Assembly (NCBI GenBank): GCA_031287655.1
Contig: JAITSR010000259.1
Span: 1 to 5,505, forward strand
DNA length: 5,505 nt
Reading direction: 5' to 3'
From: Clostridiales bacterium
GTDB lineage: Bacteria; Bacillota; Clostridia; WRLR01
In this document: positions 1-5,505 of the stretch, in pieces
How the letters are laid out: each line of letters starts with the position of its first letter
Position numbering within the stretch: position 1 is the stretch's first letter
Translations under genes and position numbers: made by a program
Notes under the pieces: model-generated
The model's database searches: none
What the model was told of the DNA's origin: nothing
What the model saw: the letters and a program-made list of their open reading frames with translations, nothing else

Positions 1-1657
1 CGGAGGAACCGTGCTTGGGCCAGCCCGACGTCTCCCCCAAAAAATCAATGCCCGTCCAGAGAAACTGCCCCGCGACGTAGTCGTTATCCGTCACATATTG
101 CCACGCGTGAAAGCTCCGGCTGTTTTCGGTCCCCAAAAACGGCTTGTCCGGAAAGCGCCTGTGATCCTGCTCGTAAAACTGCTCTTTATAATTGTATCCC
201 ACGACGTCGAGCGCATCGATAAAACCGATATACGTCGAAAGCTCCGGGAAAGCGACCGCGGACGTCACGGGGCGCGTGTCGTCCTCCTCCTTTACCATAC
301 GGACGAGCCGCCGCGCGAGCACGCTGATACGCTCCATGTTCGGCCTGTTTGGATTGTAAACGCGCTCCGCGGAAGGTTTGCTCGCGTCGTTATTGCCCGT
401 TGTGACGTCAAACCGGGGATGCGCGTAGGGGTCGTTGGGATAGTCGATTTCATTCCCGATGCTCCACAGTATGACGCTGGCGTGGTTGCGGTCGCGCCTC
501 ACCATTGCCTTCAGATCGCGCTCATGCCACTCCGGAAAATGCTCCGCGTAGCCTTGATGTTTCGGAGGGTAGACGTTGTGCCCTGTGGACCATTTGTTTT
601 TTACGCCCTCCCACTCGTCAAACGCCTCGTCGATCACGAGGAAGCCCAACTCGTCGCACAGTTCATACAGCTCGGGCGCGTGCGGATTATGGCTCATGCG
701 AATGGCGTTGCAGCCCATCGCCTTTAGCTTTGACAGCCGCCGCCGCCAGACTGTTTTCGGCACGGCCGCGCCCAAGCAGCCGCCGTCATGGTGTACGCAG
801 ACGCCTTTTAGCTTCATATTCCTGTCGTTCAAATAAAAACCGGTGTCCGGGCAAAAGCGCGCGGCGCGCATCCCCACCCGTTCCGTTCGTCTGTTGTGCG
901 GCTGCCCGTCTATTTGGATTTCAGATACGAGCGTATACAAATACGGCGCTTCCGGCGACCAGAGTTTTGGATCGTCTACCGTTCCCTCAATTGTAATCCG
1001 TTTTTTTTCATCTTGCGCGAGACTAAACGCACTCGAAAAAACGGCGGCCTCCCCGCCCTCCGCATCCAGCAGCCGATTTATTACAACACCCGTCGCAGTG
1101 CAACCGGTTTCGTTCACCAATGTATTGCGGATGCGGACCCCGTTTTGCGTCGGCAAAAGACTGAAAAACACGCCGTACTCGTCAAAATAGAGTTTTTCCT
1201 GTATTTCGAGCGAGACCTTCCGCGTGATACCGGAGCCCGTATACCATCTGGAATCAGCGATGTCCTCATGCACAACCCGCACCGAGAGCACGTTTTCCGT
1301 CTCACCAAAAGCGGCAAAATCCGTAATATCGTATCGAAACGTCGAATATCCATACGGGCGATTGCCTAAATTATACCCATTCACCCAGACTTGACTGTTT
1401 TTGTACACGCCGTCAAAAACGACCCATATTTTTTTGTCCCGACCCGCCTCCGGCAGCGTAAAACGCGTGCGATACCAGCCTGTACCGCCCGGCAGATAGC
1501 CCGTGCCGCTGGAATTTTCGCGCGAAAACTCCAAAGAAACGGCCCAATCGTGCGGCAGCGTCACAGAATCCCAATCCGTGTCCTCAAAATCCTTTTGCCA
1601 TGCCGTCGGCGCATCCCCGAGCCGGAACTTCCAATGCTTATTCAGTCCTATTATCAT
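1..1657 (-). CDS. Glycoside hydrolase family 2 (beta-galactosidase-like), 3' end cut off by window
   Basis: The reading frame is open from the ATG at 1657 to the window edge: 552 complete codons plus one base, no stop. Seen: an N-terminal GH2 sugar-binding jelly roll (about residues 1-165, with WKFRLGDAP, LPHDW, GGTGWYR, VWVNG and RWYTGSGI near 137-143), an Ig-like domain (about 170-270), then a TIM barrel from about 280. Barrel motifs are VHHDGG (His289, His290), NAIRMSHNP (Arg320, His323, Asn324), VIDEAFDEW (Asp343, Glu344), WSIGNE with Glu403 as the predicted acid/base, and FLGTENS with Glu511 as the predicted nucleophile, followed by FLWTGIDFLGE around Trp534. Family members usually run 600-1000 residues, so the barrel end and any C-terminal domains lie outside. 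No signal peptide is visible, so the enzyme should be cytoplasmic and act on what the upstream transporter imports. The start overlaps the stop of the binding-protein gene. GH2 membership is near certain; galactosidase, glucuronidase or another specificity remains open. Confidence 0.95.
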   Translation of the reverse strand, partial: MIIGLNKHWKFRLGDAPTAWQKDFEDTDWDSVTLPHDWAVSLEFSRENSSGTGYLPGGTGWYRTRFTLPEAGRDKKIWVVFDGVYKNSQVWVNGYNLGNRPYGYSTFRYDITDFAAFGETENVLSVRVVHEDIADSRWYTGSGITRKVSLEIQEKLYFDEYGVFFSLLPTQNGVRIRNTLVNETGCTATGVVINRLLDAEGGEAAVFSSAFSLAQDEKKRITIEGTVDDPKLWSPEAPYLYTLVSEIQIDGQPHNRRTERVGMRAARFCPDTGFYLNDRNMKLKGVCVHHDGGCLGAAVPKTVWRRRLSKLKAMGCNAIRMSHNPHAPELYELCDELGFLVIDEAFDEWEGVKNKWSTGHNVYPPKHQGYAEHFPEWHERDLKAMVRRDRNHASVILWSIGNEIDYPNDPYAHPRFDVTTGNNDASKPSAERVYNPNRPNMERISVLARRLVRMVKEEDDTRPVTSAVAFPELSTYIGFIDALDVVGYNYKEQFYEQDHRRFPDKPFLGTENSRSFHAWQYVTDNDYVAGQFLWTGIDFLGETSGWPKHGSS

Positions 1658-1659
1658 TA
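1655..1659 (-). promoter_or_regulatory. TAATG stop/start overlap between binding-protein and GH2 genes
   Basis: The TAA stop (1659-1657) shares its last A with the ATG of the GH2 gene (1657-1655). No good Shine-Dalgarno is visible in the preceding bases, so translation by coupling or re-initiation after the binding protein is likely. Confidence 0.75.
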
Positions 1660-3414
1660 TTTGTATACCGCGGCCAGCTGATTTGCCACTTCGTCCAGAC
1701 ATTTCTCATATCCGGCATTCTTTAATTGTGTGCGGAACTCCGCGACATAAGCCTCGGGGTCCGCCTGCTTGCCAAAGACGATCTGCGGCATATAGGTCTG
1801 GAACAGGTTGGAAAGGTTGCCGAGTTCGCTTGAAATCGGGTCCAGATTGAAAACGACCTGTCCATAGGGATAATTGATTTTGCACGCGTCATATTGCGCG
1901 GTCAGAGCGTCGCGTTTCGGGACGTTCAGGTTTGGCGTGAGCAGCTCCAAATCGTCGTTGCGGCCCCACCAGTAATTAAAGCTGATCCCGTCCGTGTCGT
2001 CGACGTAGCCATCCGGGCGCGTCATCGTTTTGCCGTCGGCCGCAAGGACATACTGCTGCCCTTCGATGCCGTAGTTGAACAGGCGGTACACCTCCGGATC
2101 GTTGCGCAAAAGGTCGTACACCATCAGCGCGCGCTCCGGGTTTTTGGACTGCGCGGCCACGGCCATCGCGCCGTGTGTGATGTTCAGCGACACGACGTTC
2201 TGCTGCTCCTTGCCGAACCAGAAGAAACCGAGGTCGGAGCCGGGCTGCTTCTCATCCATCCTGACGACCTCGCCATTGTAAAATGTCTGGCTGTGATGCT
2301 GGTCCGCGCCGGAGATGCCCGCTTCCATTTCTTCACGGGTGTCGATCGAGGTGTTGTTTAACACGTCCTCTTTCCAATAGCCGGCCTCGTTCCATACGCG
2401 CTGGTTTTTCGCGAAATTCACAAACTCGTCGCTGTCCAAATAGTATTTTGAGAGTGTATACGGATCGGAGGCTGATTCGCCATAGAACAGATCGACGCCC
2501 AGACCTTCTATGTAGATATTTTTCGTGTGGGACGTCTGCCATCCGCCCGTCAGCTGTGTGACGATACTCAGGTCGGGTTTTGCGTCCCACGGAATGACAT
2601 CCGGTTTGTTGTCCTTGACATACTGAAAATACTTGCCCAAATCGGCCCAGTTCTGCACGCCGTCGGCCAGTCCGGCTTCCTTGGCCCAGTCGCCGCGGTA
2701 CATAAAGCCGTGGTTCGTCCACTGCGTGTAGTGATCCTCGGGTATGAGATAAATTTCGCCGTCGTATTTGCACAAATCCCAGTTGGCGACCGGTACCTGC
2801 ACCCAAGTTTTCGGAGCGTAGGTTTGCAGCATTTCGGGCGTCAGCGCGAGAAAACCGCCCTTTTGCGTGTTCGGCCAAGCGTCGAGCCAGTCCGTCGCGG
2901 TGCCGATCAGGTCGATCTCGCCGGTTTGCGACGCGATCGTGAGGTTGTAGTTGGACAGATAGTCCGCCCAGCCGATCCACTGCACGTCCAACTCCGCGTT
3001 CACTTTTTCGGTAAGGAGCTTGTTTACGGCGGGCAGCCCGTCCGTCATGGTCTTATTTGTCGGCAAGTCGCCTGTGACAAGGTACATAATCTTGACGTGC
3101 TCGCTCGTATCGATCCCCGTCTGTGCGGCCGCGGCCTCAGTCGTCGTCTCAGCCCCGTTTACCGCCGCGGCTGTCGTCGTCGCGGCCTCAGTCGCCGCCG
3201 CCGTCGAGCTTGTCGCGCTTCCGCCCCCCGCACCGCCGCAGCCCGCAAGCAGCGTAAGCGCCAAAACAGCCGCAAGGATCGCCTTCAGTTTCGTTTTCAT
3301 GCTCATGTTCATTTTCATGTCCATTCTCATGTCCATGTTCGCGTGTCCTTTCCGGTTCGTTTTCGCCTTCGTTTCTGTGTTCATGCCCGCGCTCATTTTC
3401 GTGTTCATGTTCAT
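1657..3414 (-). CDS. Extracellular solute-binding lipoprotein of a sugar ABC transporter (LplA-like, probable DUF3502-type C-terminus)
   Basis: This 585-residue protein should be the membrane-anchored receptor of the importer. It has a long polar Met/Lys/Asn-rich N-terminus (1-39), a hydrophobic signal segment starting MKTKLKAILAAVLALTLLAG, and a lipobox LAGC with Cys59 as the predicted lipidated residue. A Gly/Ala/Thr/Ser linker follows to about residue 100, then the binding fold begins at HVKIMYLVTGDLP. The body matches large cluster-1 sugar-binding proteins: GDLPTNKTM, WADYLSNYNLTIASQTGEIDLI, and a C-terminal GYEKCLDEVANQL typical of the DUF3502-type tail. The start at 3414 has a strong GGAGG seven bases upstream; a second possible start is Met27 (3336). 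The gene follows the second permease after 39 bases and overlaps the GH2 start by one base. The ligand is not evident; an oligosaccharide or glycoside is inferred from the GH2 neighbour. Subfamily assignment is from recalled family features, not a search. Confidence 0.95.
   Translation of the reverse strand: MNMNTKMSAGMNTETKAKTNRKGHANMDMRMDMKMNMSMKTKLKAILAAVLALTLLAGCGGAGGGSATSSTAAATEAATTTAAAVNGAETTTEAAAAQTGIDTSEHVKIMYLVTGDLPTNKTMTDGLPAVNKLLTEKVNAELDVQWIGWADYLSNYNLTIASQTGEIDLIGTATDWLDAWPNTQKGGFLALTPEMLQTYAPKTWVQVPVANWDLCKYDGEIYLIPEDHYTQWTNHGFMYRGDWAKEAGLADGVQNWADLGKYFQYVKDNKPDVIPWDAKPDLSIVTQLTGGWQTSHTKNIYIEGLGVDLFYGESASDPYTLSKYYLDSDEFVNFAKNQRVWNEAGYWKEDVLNNTSIDTREEMEAGISGADQHHSQTFYNGEVVRMDEKQPGSDLGFFWFGKEQQNVVSLNITHGAMAVAAQSKNPERALMVYDLLRNDPEVYRLFNYGIEGQQYVLAADGKTMTRPDGYVDDTDGISFNYWWGRNDDLELLTPNLNVPKRDALTAQYDACKINYPYGQVVFNLDPISSELGNLSNLFQTYMPQIVFGKQADPEAYVAEFRTQLKNAGYEKCLDEVANQLAAVYK
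3131..3194. repeat. 13-bp direct repeat pair in the binding-protein linker
   Basis: GCGGCCTCAGTCG occurs at 3131-3143 and 3182-3194, offset by 51 bases (17 codons). Both copies encode the same Thr-Glu-Ala-Ala stretch of the Ala/Thr-rich linker, suggesting the linker grew by in-frame duplication. Confidence 0.7.
3298..3336 (-). repeat. Hexamer-like ATGNNN array coding alternating methionines
   Basis: Seven ATG codons occur at every second codon (Met27 to Met39 of the binding protein), with Asp, Arg, Asp, Lys, Asn and Ser codons between them. A shorter similar stretch opens the gene (ATGAACATGAAC, 3403-3414). The array is an imperfect six-base periodic sequence immediately before the signal-peptide core. 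Confidence 0.85.
3346..3351 (-). promoter_or_regulatory. Possible internal ribosome binding site before Met27 of the binding protein
   Basis: AAAGGA on the minus strand lies nine bases upstream of the in-frame ATG at 3336. Starting there would shorten the unusual N-terminal extension from 39 to about 13 residues before the hydrophobic signal segment. Confidence 0.35.
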
Positions 3415-3421
3415 TGTCGTT

Positions 3422-3426
3422 CCTCC
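3422..3426 (-). promoter_or_regulatory. Strong ribosome binding site of the binding-protein gene
   Basis: GGAGG, within AAGGGAGGA on the minus strand, sits seven bases before the ATG at 3414. It is the best Shine-Dalgarno match in the window. This suits a binding protein, which is usually made in excess over the permeases. Confidence 0.8.
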
Positions 3427-3453
3427 CTTTTTATTTGAATCGAATTGATATTG

Positions 3454-4425
3454 TTACCCCTTGACCGCGCCGACTGTCAGACCGGCGACAAAGTATTTTT
3501 GTACGAAAGGATACACCAGAATGATCGGGCCGATCGCGACGACGGCGGTCGCCATCTTGAGCGTCTCCCCCGGCAAATCCGACAACACCACAACCGATCC
3601 CGCGTAGGAATTGCGCAGGGCCTCGATCTGGTTGATGATCTTGTACAGCTCATATTGCAAGGGCCGGTATTGCGTGTGGGACGTCAGGAACAGGGAGGAA
3701 TAGTACCACTCGTTCCAATACCCGATCGCGAGGAACAAACCGATCGTGGCCAGCGCTGGCGTCAGCATCGGCAGGATCAGCCGGATGAATATCATAAAAT
3801 CGCCCGCCCCGTCGATTTTTCCGGACTCCGTAATCTCGTGCGGCACGGCCTTGACGAAATTCTTCATCAGGACGATCAGCCAAGGCGACATCATCAGCGG
3901 CAGGAGTATCGAAAGATAGCTGTCCCTAAGCCTGTACGTCTGCACCATCAGCAGATAAAAGGGTACGAGCCCCGCCTGAAACAACGTCGTAAAATAGATG
4001 AAGAAAGAAATCCCGTTGCGGAACGGAAAATCCCGCCGCTGCAAGGCGTAGCCGGTCATCGCGATAATGAACAGCCCCACTGCCGTGCCGACCGCCGTAA
4101 GGCTGATTGTCACCGCGTAGCCGCCGAGCAGCTGTTTGGGCGAACGCAGAATGATCTCATATGCCTGCGTGGAAAACTCGGGCGGTATGAGGGCGAATCC
4201 CGTCCGCCGGATCGAGTCCTCCGTGCTGAACGAGGAACCGAGGATCAGCAGAAACGGCAGAATACTCGCGATCGCCATAAAACCGACGAGCACATAGGTT
4301 ACGCCGCTGATGACTACATCGGCGCGCTCCGTTCTGATTTTTCCCCTTTTGGTCAGCGTTGATATTTGCGATGTCCGCGCTTGTCCCGTCTGATTTTCCA
4401 CCTGATTTTCCACCTGATTTTTCAC
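3454..4425 (-). CDS. Carbohydrate ABC transporter permease, LplC/YtcP-type (cluster 1 / MalG-like)
   Basis: This is the second inner-membrane subunit of the importer. With the GTG start at 4425 it has 323 residues, against roughly 290-310 for the family. A polar cytoplasmic N-terminus with a repeated Gln-Val-Glu-Asn motif precedes the first membrane segment at about 37-61 (VVISGVTYVLVGFMAIASI). Further hydrophobic segments follow, and the ATPase-docking EAA loop reads EITESGKIDGAG then LILPMLTP at about 194-222. The C-terminus FVQKYFVAGLTVGAVKG is the family hallmark. The frame is open back to a TTG at 4518 (354 residues), which would overlap the upstream permease by 26 bases, but that start has no clear ribosome binding site and would give an atypically long tail. 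GTG 4425 has GGAG six bases upstream and is preferred. GTG codons at 4413 and 4401 are also possible. Function is confident; the start is not. Confidence 0.93.
   Translation of the reverse strand: MKNQVENQVENQTGQARTSQISTLTKRGKIRTERADVVISGVTYVLVGFMAIASILPFLLILGSSFSTEDSIRRTGFALIPPEFSTQAYEIILRSPKQLLGGYAVTISLTAVGTAVGLFIIAMTGYALQRRDFPFRNGISFFIYFTTLFQAGLVPFYLLMVQTYRLRDSYLSILLPLMMSPWLIVLMKNFVKAVPHEITESGKIDGAGDFMIFIRLILPMLTPALATIGLFLAIGYWNEWYYSSLFLTSHTQYRPLQYELYKIINQIEALRNSYAGSVVVLSDLPGETLKMATAVVAIGPIILVYPFVQKYFVAGLTVGAVKG
4390..4425 (-). repeat. Three tandem 12-bp units at the start of the LplC-type permease
   Basis: On the plus strand the unit is CTGATTTTCCAC: two exact copies (4390-4401, 4402-4413) and a third with one change (4414-4425). 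A dispersed partial copy lies at 4443-4454 in the gap after the first permease. On the coding strand each unit reads GTG-GAA-AAT-CAG, giving a Val-Glu/Lys-Asn-Gln repeat. Each unit supplies a GTG codon, and the unit junctions contain AGGTGG or AGGTGA, a Shine-Dalgarno-like motif. Confidence 0.9.
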
Positions 4426-4431
4426 CTGTTT

Positions 4432-4435
4432 CTCC
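4432..4435 (-). promoter_or_regulatory. Ribosome binding site supporting the GTG start of the LplC-type permease
   Basis: GGAG on the minus strand is six bases upstream of the GTG at 4425. This is the best-spaced site for this gene. AGGTGG motifs inside the neighbouring 12-bp repeats (for example 4410-4415, eight bases before GTG 4401) could serve alternative starts. Confidence 0.5.
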
Positions 4436-4492
4436 GTCCGACTTCCACCTGATTTTCTTCTCGTTTCCCCGCCCGCCTTCGCGGCCGACGCA

Positions 4493-5428
4493 CTAAAACA
4501 GCGCGTTCTCCGGTTCAAGTTTCTTCACAATGCCGTTGAACAAAATGACGATAAAAAAGCCGATGACGGACTGGAACAGACCGACGGCGCTGGCTTGGGA
4601 GAAATTGAAGCTGTTCATCGTCGTGCGGTACACATATGTTTCGATAATATCGGTCGTGTTGTAGAGCATGGAGTTGGAGCCCACGAGATTGTAGAACAAT
4701 CCGAAATTGCCCCTGACGATGCCGCCCAACGCGAACAGCAGCAGGATCACAAACGTAGGCTTCAGGCTCGGGAGGGTGATGAAGCGTATGCGTTGGAAGC
4801 CGTTTGCGCCGTCCACGCGCGCCGCCTCCATAATTTCCTTGTCGATGCCCATGATCGCGGCAAAATAGACGACGCTGCCATAACCCGTCGTCTGCCACAG
4901 ATACACGATGATCAGCAGAAAAGGCCACGCGCCGGGCGTGGAATACACCTTTGGCGGCGTCAGACCGATCTGCCGCATGAGGTTTGTGATGAAGCCAAAA
5001 TCGAAATTGAGCAGATTGTACACAATGAGACTGACGAGAACCGCCGAAATGAAGTACGGCAGAAACATCAGCGTCTGCGTCACTTTGCGAAAACGCGCGC
5101 TCATGACCTCGTTCAGCAAAATGGCGACCAGCATTTGAACCACGTTGCCGAACAGGATAAAGGCCAAATTGTAAAATACCGTGTTGCGCAGCAAAAGTGT
5201 CAGCTGCCCCGACGTGAACAGGAACTTGAAATTTTCCAGACCGATGAATTTGCTGCCGAAGATGCCGTCATTATAATTGAATTTCGTAAACGCGACGTAA
5301 AGGCCCGGCAGCGGCGCGTAACTGAACACGATAAAAAACGCGATCGCCGGCAGGCACATCAGCAGCAGCACCCGAAACCGCCAGACATTTGTAAAAAAAG
5401 TTCGCATCGCCCTCGCTACCGCAGTCAT
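4493..5428 (-). CDS. Carbohydrate ABC transporter permease, LplB-type (cluster 1 / MalF-like)
   Basis: This is the first gene of the operon: a 311-residue inner-membrane subunit, about the usual length for LplB-like permeases. Hydrophobic segments lie near residues 18-38, 80-106, 118-140, 168-193, 224-240 and 284-302. The N-terminal APLPGLYVAFTKFN, the FIGLENFKFLF stretch and VTQTLMFLPYFISAVLV are characteristic of the family. The ATPase-docking EAA loop is EIMEAARVDGA (198-208) ending in LPSLKP (219-224). The late IIETYVYR motif (261-268) is also typical. The ATG at 5428 has AAGGA eight bases upstream. The product should pair with the following permease to form the translocation pore for the sugar captured by the downstream lipoprotein. 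The stop (TAG at 4495-4493) is 67 bases before the preferred GTG start of the next gene. No ATP-binding subunit is encoded in the window. Confidence 0.95.
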   Translation of the reverse strand: MTAVARAMRTFFTNVWRFRVLLLMCLPAIAFFIVFSYAPLPGLYVAFTKFNYNDGIFGSKFIGLENFKFLFTSGQLTLLLRNTVFYNLAFILFGNVVQMLVAILLNEVMSARFRKVTQTLMFLPYFISAVLVSLIVYNLLNFDFGFITNLMRQIGLTPPKVYSTPGAWPFLLIIVYLWQTTGYGSVVYFAAIMGIDKEIMEAARVDGANGFQRIRFITLPSLKPTFVILLLFALGGIVRGNFGLFYNLVGSNSMLYNTTDIIETYVYRTTMNSFNFSQASAVGLFQSVIGFFIVILFNGIVKKLEPENALF

Positions 5429-5436
5429 TTCCCCCG

Positions 5437-5441
5437 TCCTT
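5437..5441 (-). promoter_or_regulatory. Ribosome binding site of the LplB-type permease
   Basis: AAGGA on the minus strand lies eight bases before the ATG at 5428 and supports that start over Met8 (5407), where the AGGG motif is only two bases away. Confidence 0.7.
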
Positions 5442-5469
5442 CCGCCAAAAACACCTTACCGCGCCGTTT

Positions 5470-5483
5470 TGTAACCGGTTGCA
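5470..5483. promoter_or_regulatory. LacI/GalR-family or CcpA (cre-like) operator
   Basis: TGTAACCGGTTGCA is a palindrome apart from one mismatched outer pair, with the central AACCGGTT and CG core typical of LacI-family operators. Compared with the CcpA cre consensus TGWAANCGNTNWCA it matches 13 of 14 positions. It lies 42 bases upstream of the first permease start and just downstream of a candidate -10, so a bound repressor would cover the expected transcription start. Which protein binds cannot be told from the window. Confidence 0.75.
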
Positions 5484-5488
5484 TTGTA
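5483..5488 (-). promoter_or_regulatory. Candidate -10 element of the operon promoter
   Basis: Read on the minus strand this is TACAAT, one mismatch from TATAAT. A -35 hexamer at normal spacing would fall just past the window edge at about 5506-5511, so it cannot be checked here. An alternative -10, TATGAT (5492-5497), sits inside the palindrome. Either places transcription start in or next to the LacI-like operator, giving a leader of roughly 45-55 bases. Confidence 0.4.
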
Positions 5489-5499
5489 TGAATCATACA
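5485..5499. promoter_or_regulatory. Perfect 15-bp palindrome next to the operator
   Basis: TGTATGAATCATACA has two perfect 7-base arms around a central A and is separated from the LacI-like operator by a single base. It overlaps the candidate -10. It could be a second regulator's site or part of an extended operator. As an RNA hairpin it would have a very short loop and no U-run, so a terminator is unlikely. Confidence 0.5.
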
Positions 5500-5505
5500 G
5501 CTTCT

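Noticed and set aside
11..727. Long plus-strand open frame of 238 codons
   Set aside because: It lies antisense to the GH2 barrel, where conserved motifs including Glu403 and Glu511 are read on the minus strand. The plus-strand product has no recognisable domain.
2333..2980. Second minus-strand frame of 215 codons inside the binding-protein gene
   Set aside because: It is an out-of-frame shadow of the binding protein, Arg-rich with no family features.
2527..3438. Plus-strand open frame of 303 codons with His/Arg-rich C-terminus
   Set aside because: It mirrors the binding-protein gene. The His/Val/Arg repeats are simply the complement of the ATGNNN array and the Ala/Thr linker.
3415..3453. 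Possible terminator or promoter between second permease and binding protein
   Set aside because: The 39-base gap shows no stable hairpin with a U-run and no convincing promoter pair; it holds only the strong ribosome binding site.
3445..4362. Plus-strand open frame of 305 codons, Arg/Gln/Asp-rich
   Set aside because: It is antisense to the LplC-type permease. The very polar composition is what results from reading membrane-protein codons on the opposite strand.
4390..4425. CRISPR-like array
   Set aside because: Units are 12 bp, directly adjacent with no spacers, and in frame with the coding sequence.
4426..4518. TTG start at 4518 for the LplC-type permease
   Set aside because: It lies inside the end of the upstream gene, lacks a clear ribosome binding site and would add 31 residues of low-complexity sequence. 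It cannot be fully excluded.
4595..5491. Plus-strand open frame of 298 codons, Gln/Arg/His-rich
   Set aside because: It is antisense to the LplB-type permease, has no domain, and would run through the operator region.

Overview
The window looks like part of a Clostridia-type Firmicutes chromosome. The reasons are the lplB/lplC-style permease pair, a solute-binding lipoprotein with an Ala/Thr-rich linker after its lipobox, AGGAGG-like ribosome binding sites, and the lack of a dedicated transporter ATPase. The exact genus cannot be read from the sequence. All real genes lie on the minus strand in one compact, co-directional operon that reads from the right edge of the window to the left.

Layout in transcription order: (1) 5429-5505 is a short leader holding a LacI-family-like operator, an adjacent perfect palindrome and a plausible -10 element. 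(2) 4493-5428 encodes an LplB-type sugar ABC permease. (3) 3454-4425 encodes an LplC/YtcP-type permease; its start lies in a 12-bp tandem repeat, and the frame stays open back to 4518. (4) 1657-3414 encodes a large solute-binding lipoprotein with an unusual methionine-rich N-terminal extension. (5) 1-1657 encodes the first 552 residues of a cytoplasmic family 2 glycoside hydrolase, joined to the binding-protein gene by a TAATG stop/start overlap and cut by the window edge. This gene has no stop inside the window, so it is easily missed by a scan for closed ORFs, but both catalytic glutamates are visible.

Working model: the lipoprotein captures an oligosaccharide or glycoside outside the cell, the two permeases import it using an ATPase encoded elsewhere (MsmX-like, as known for this class), and the GH2 enzyme cleaves it in the cytoplasm. 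The operator suggests repression by a LacI/GalR-family protein or CcpA. The sugar cannot be determined from this window.

This is a recognisable carbohydrate-uptake operon. I see no evidence of a wholly new system. The parts worth a second look are the regulatory leader, the simple-sequence expansions at the 5' ends of two adjacent genes, and the unknown GH2 substrate.
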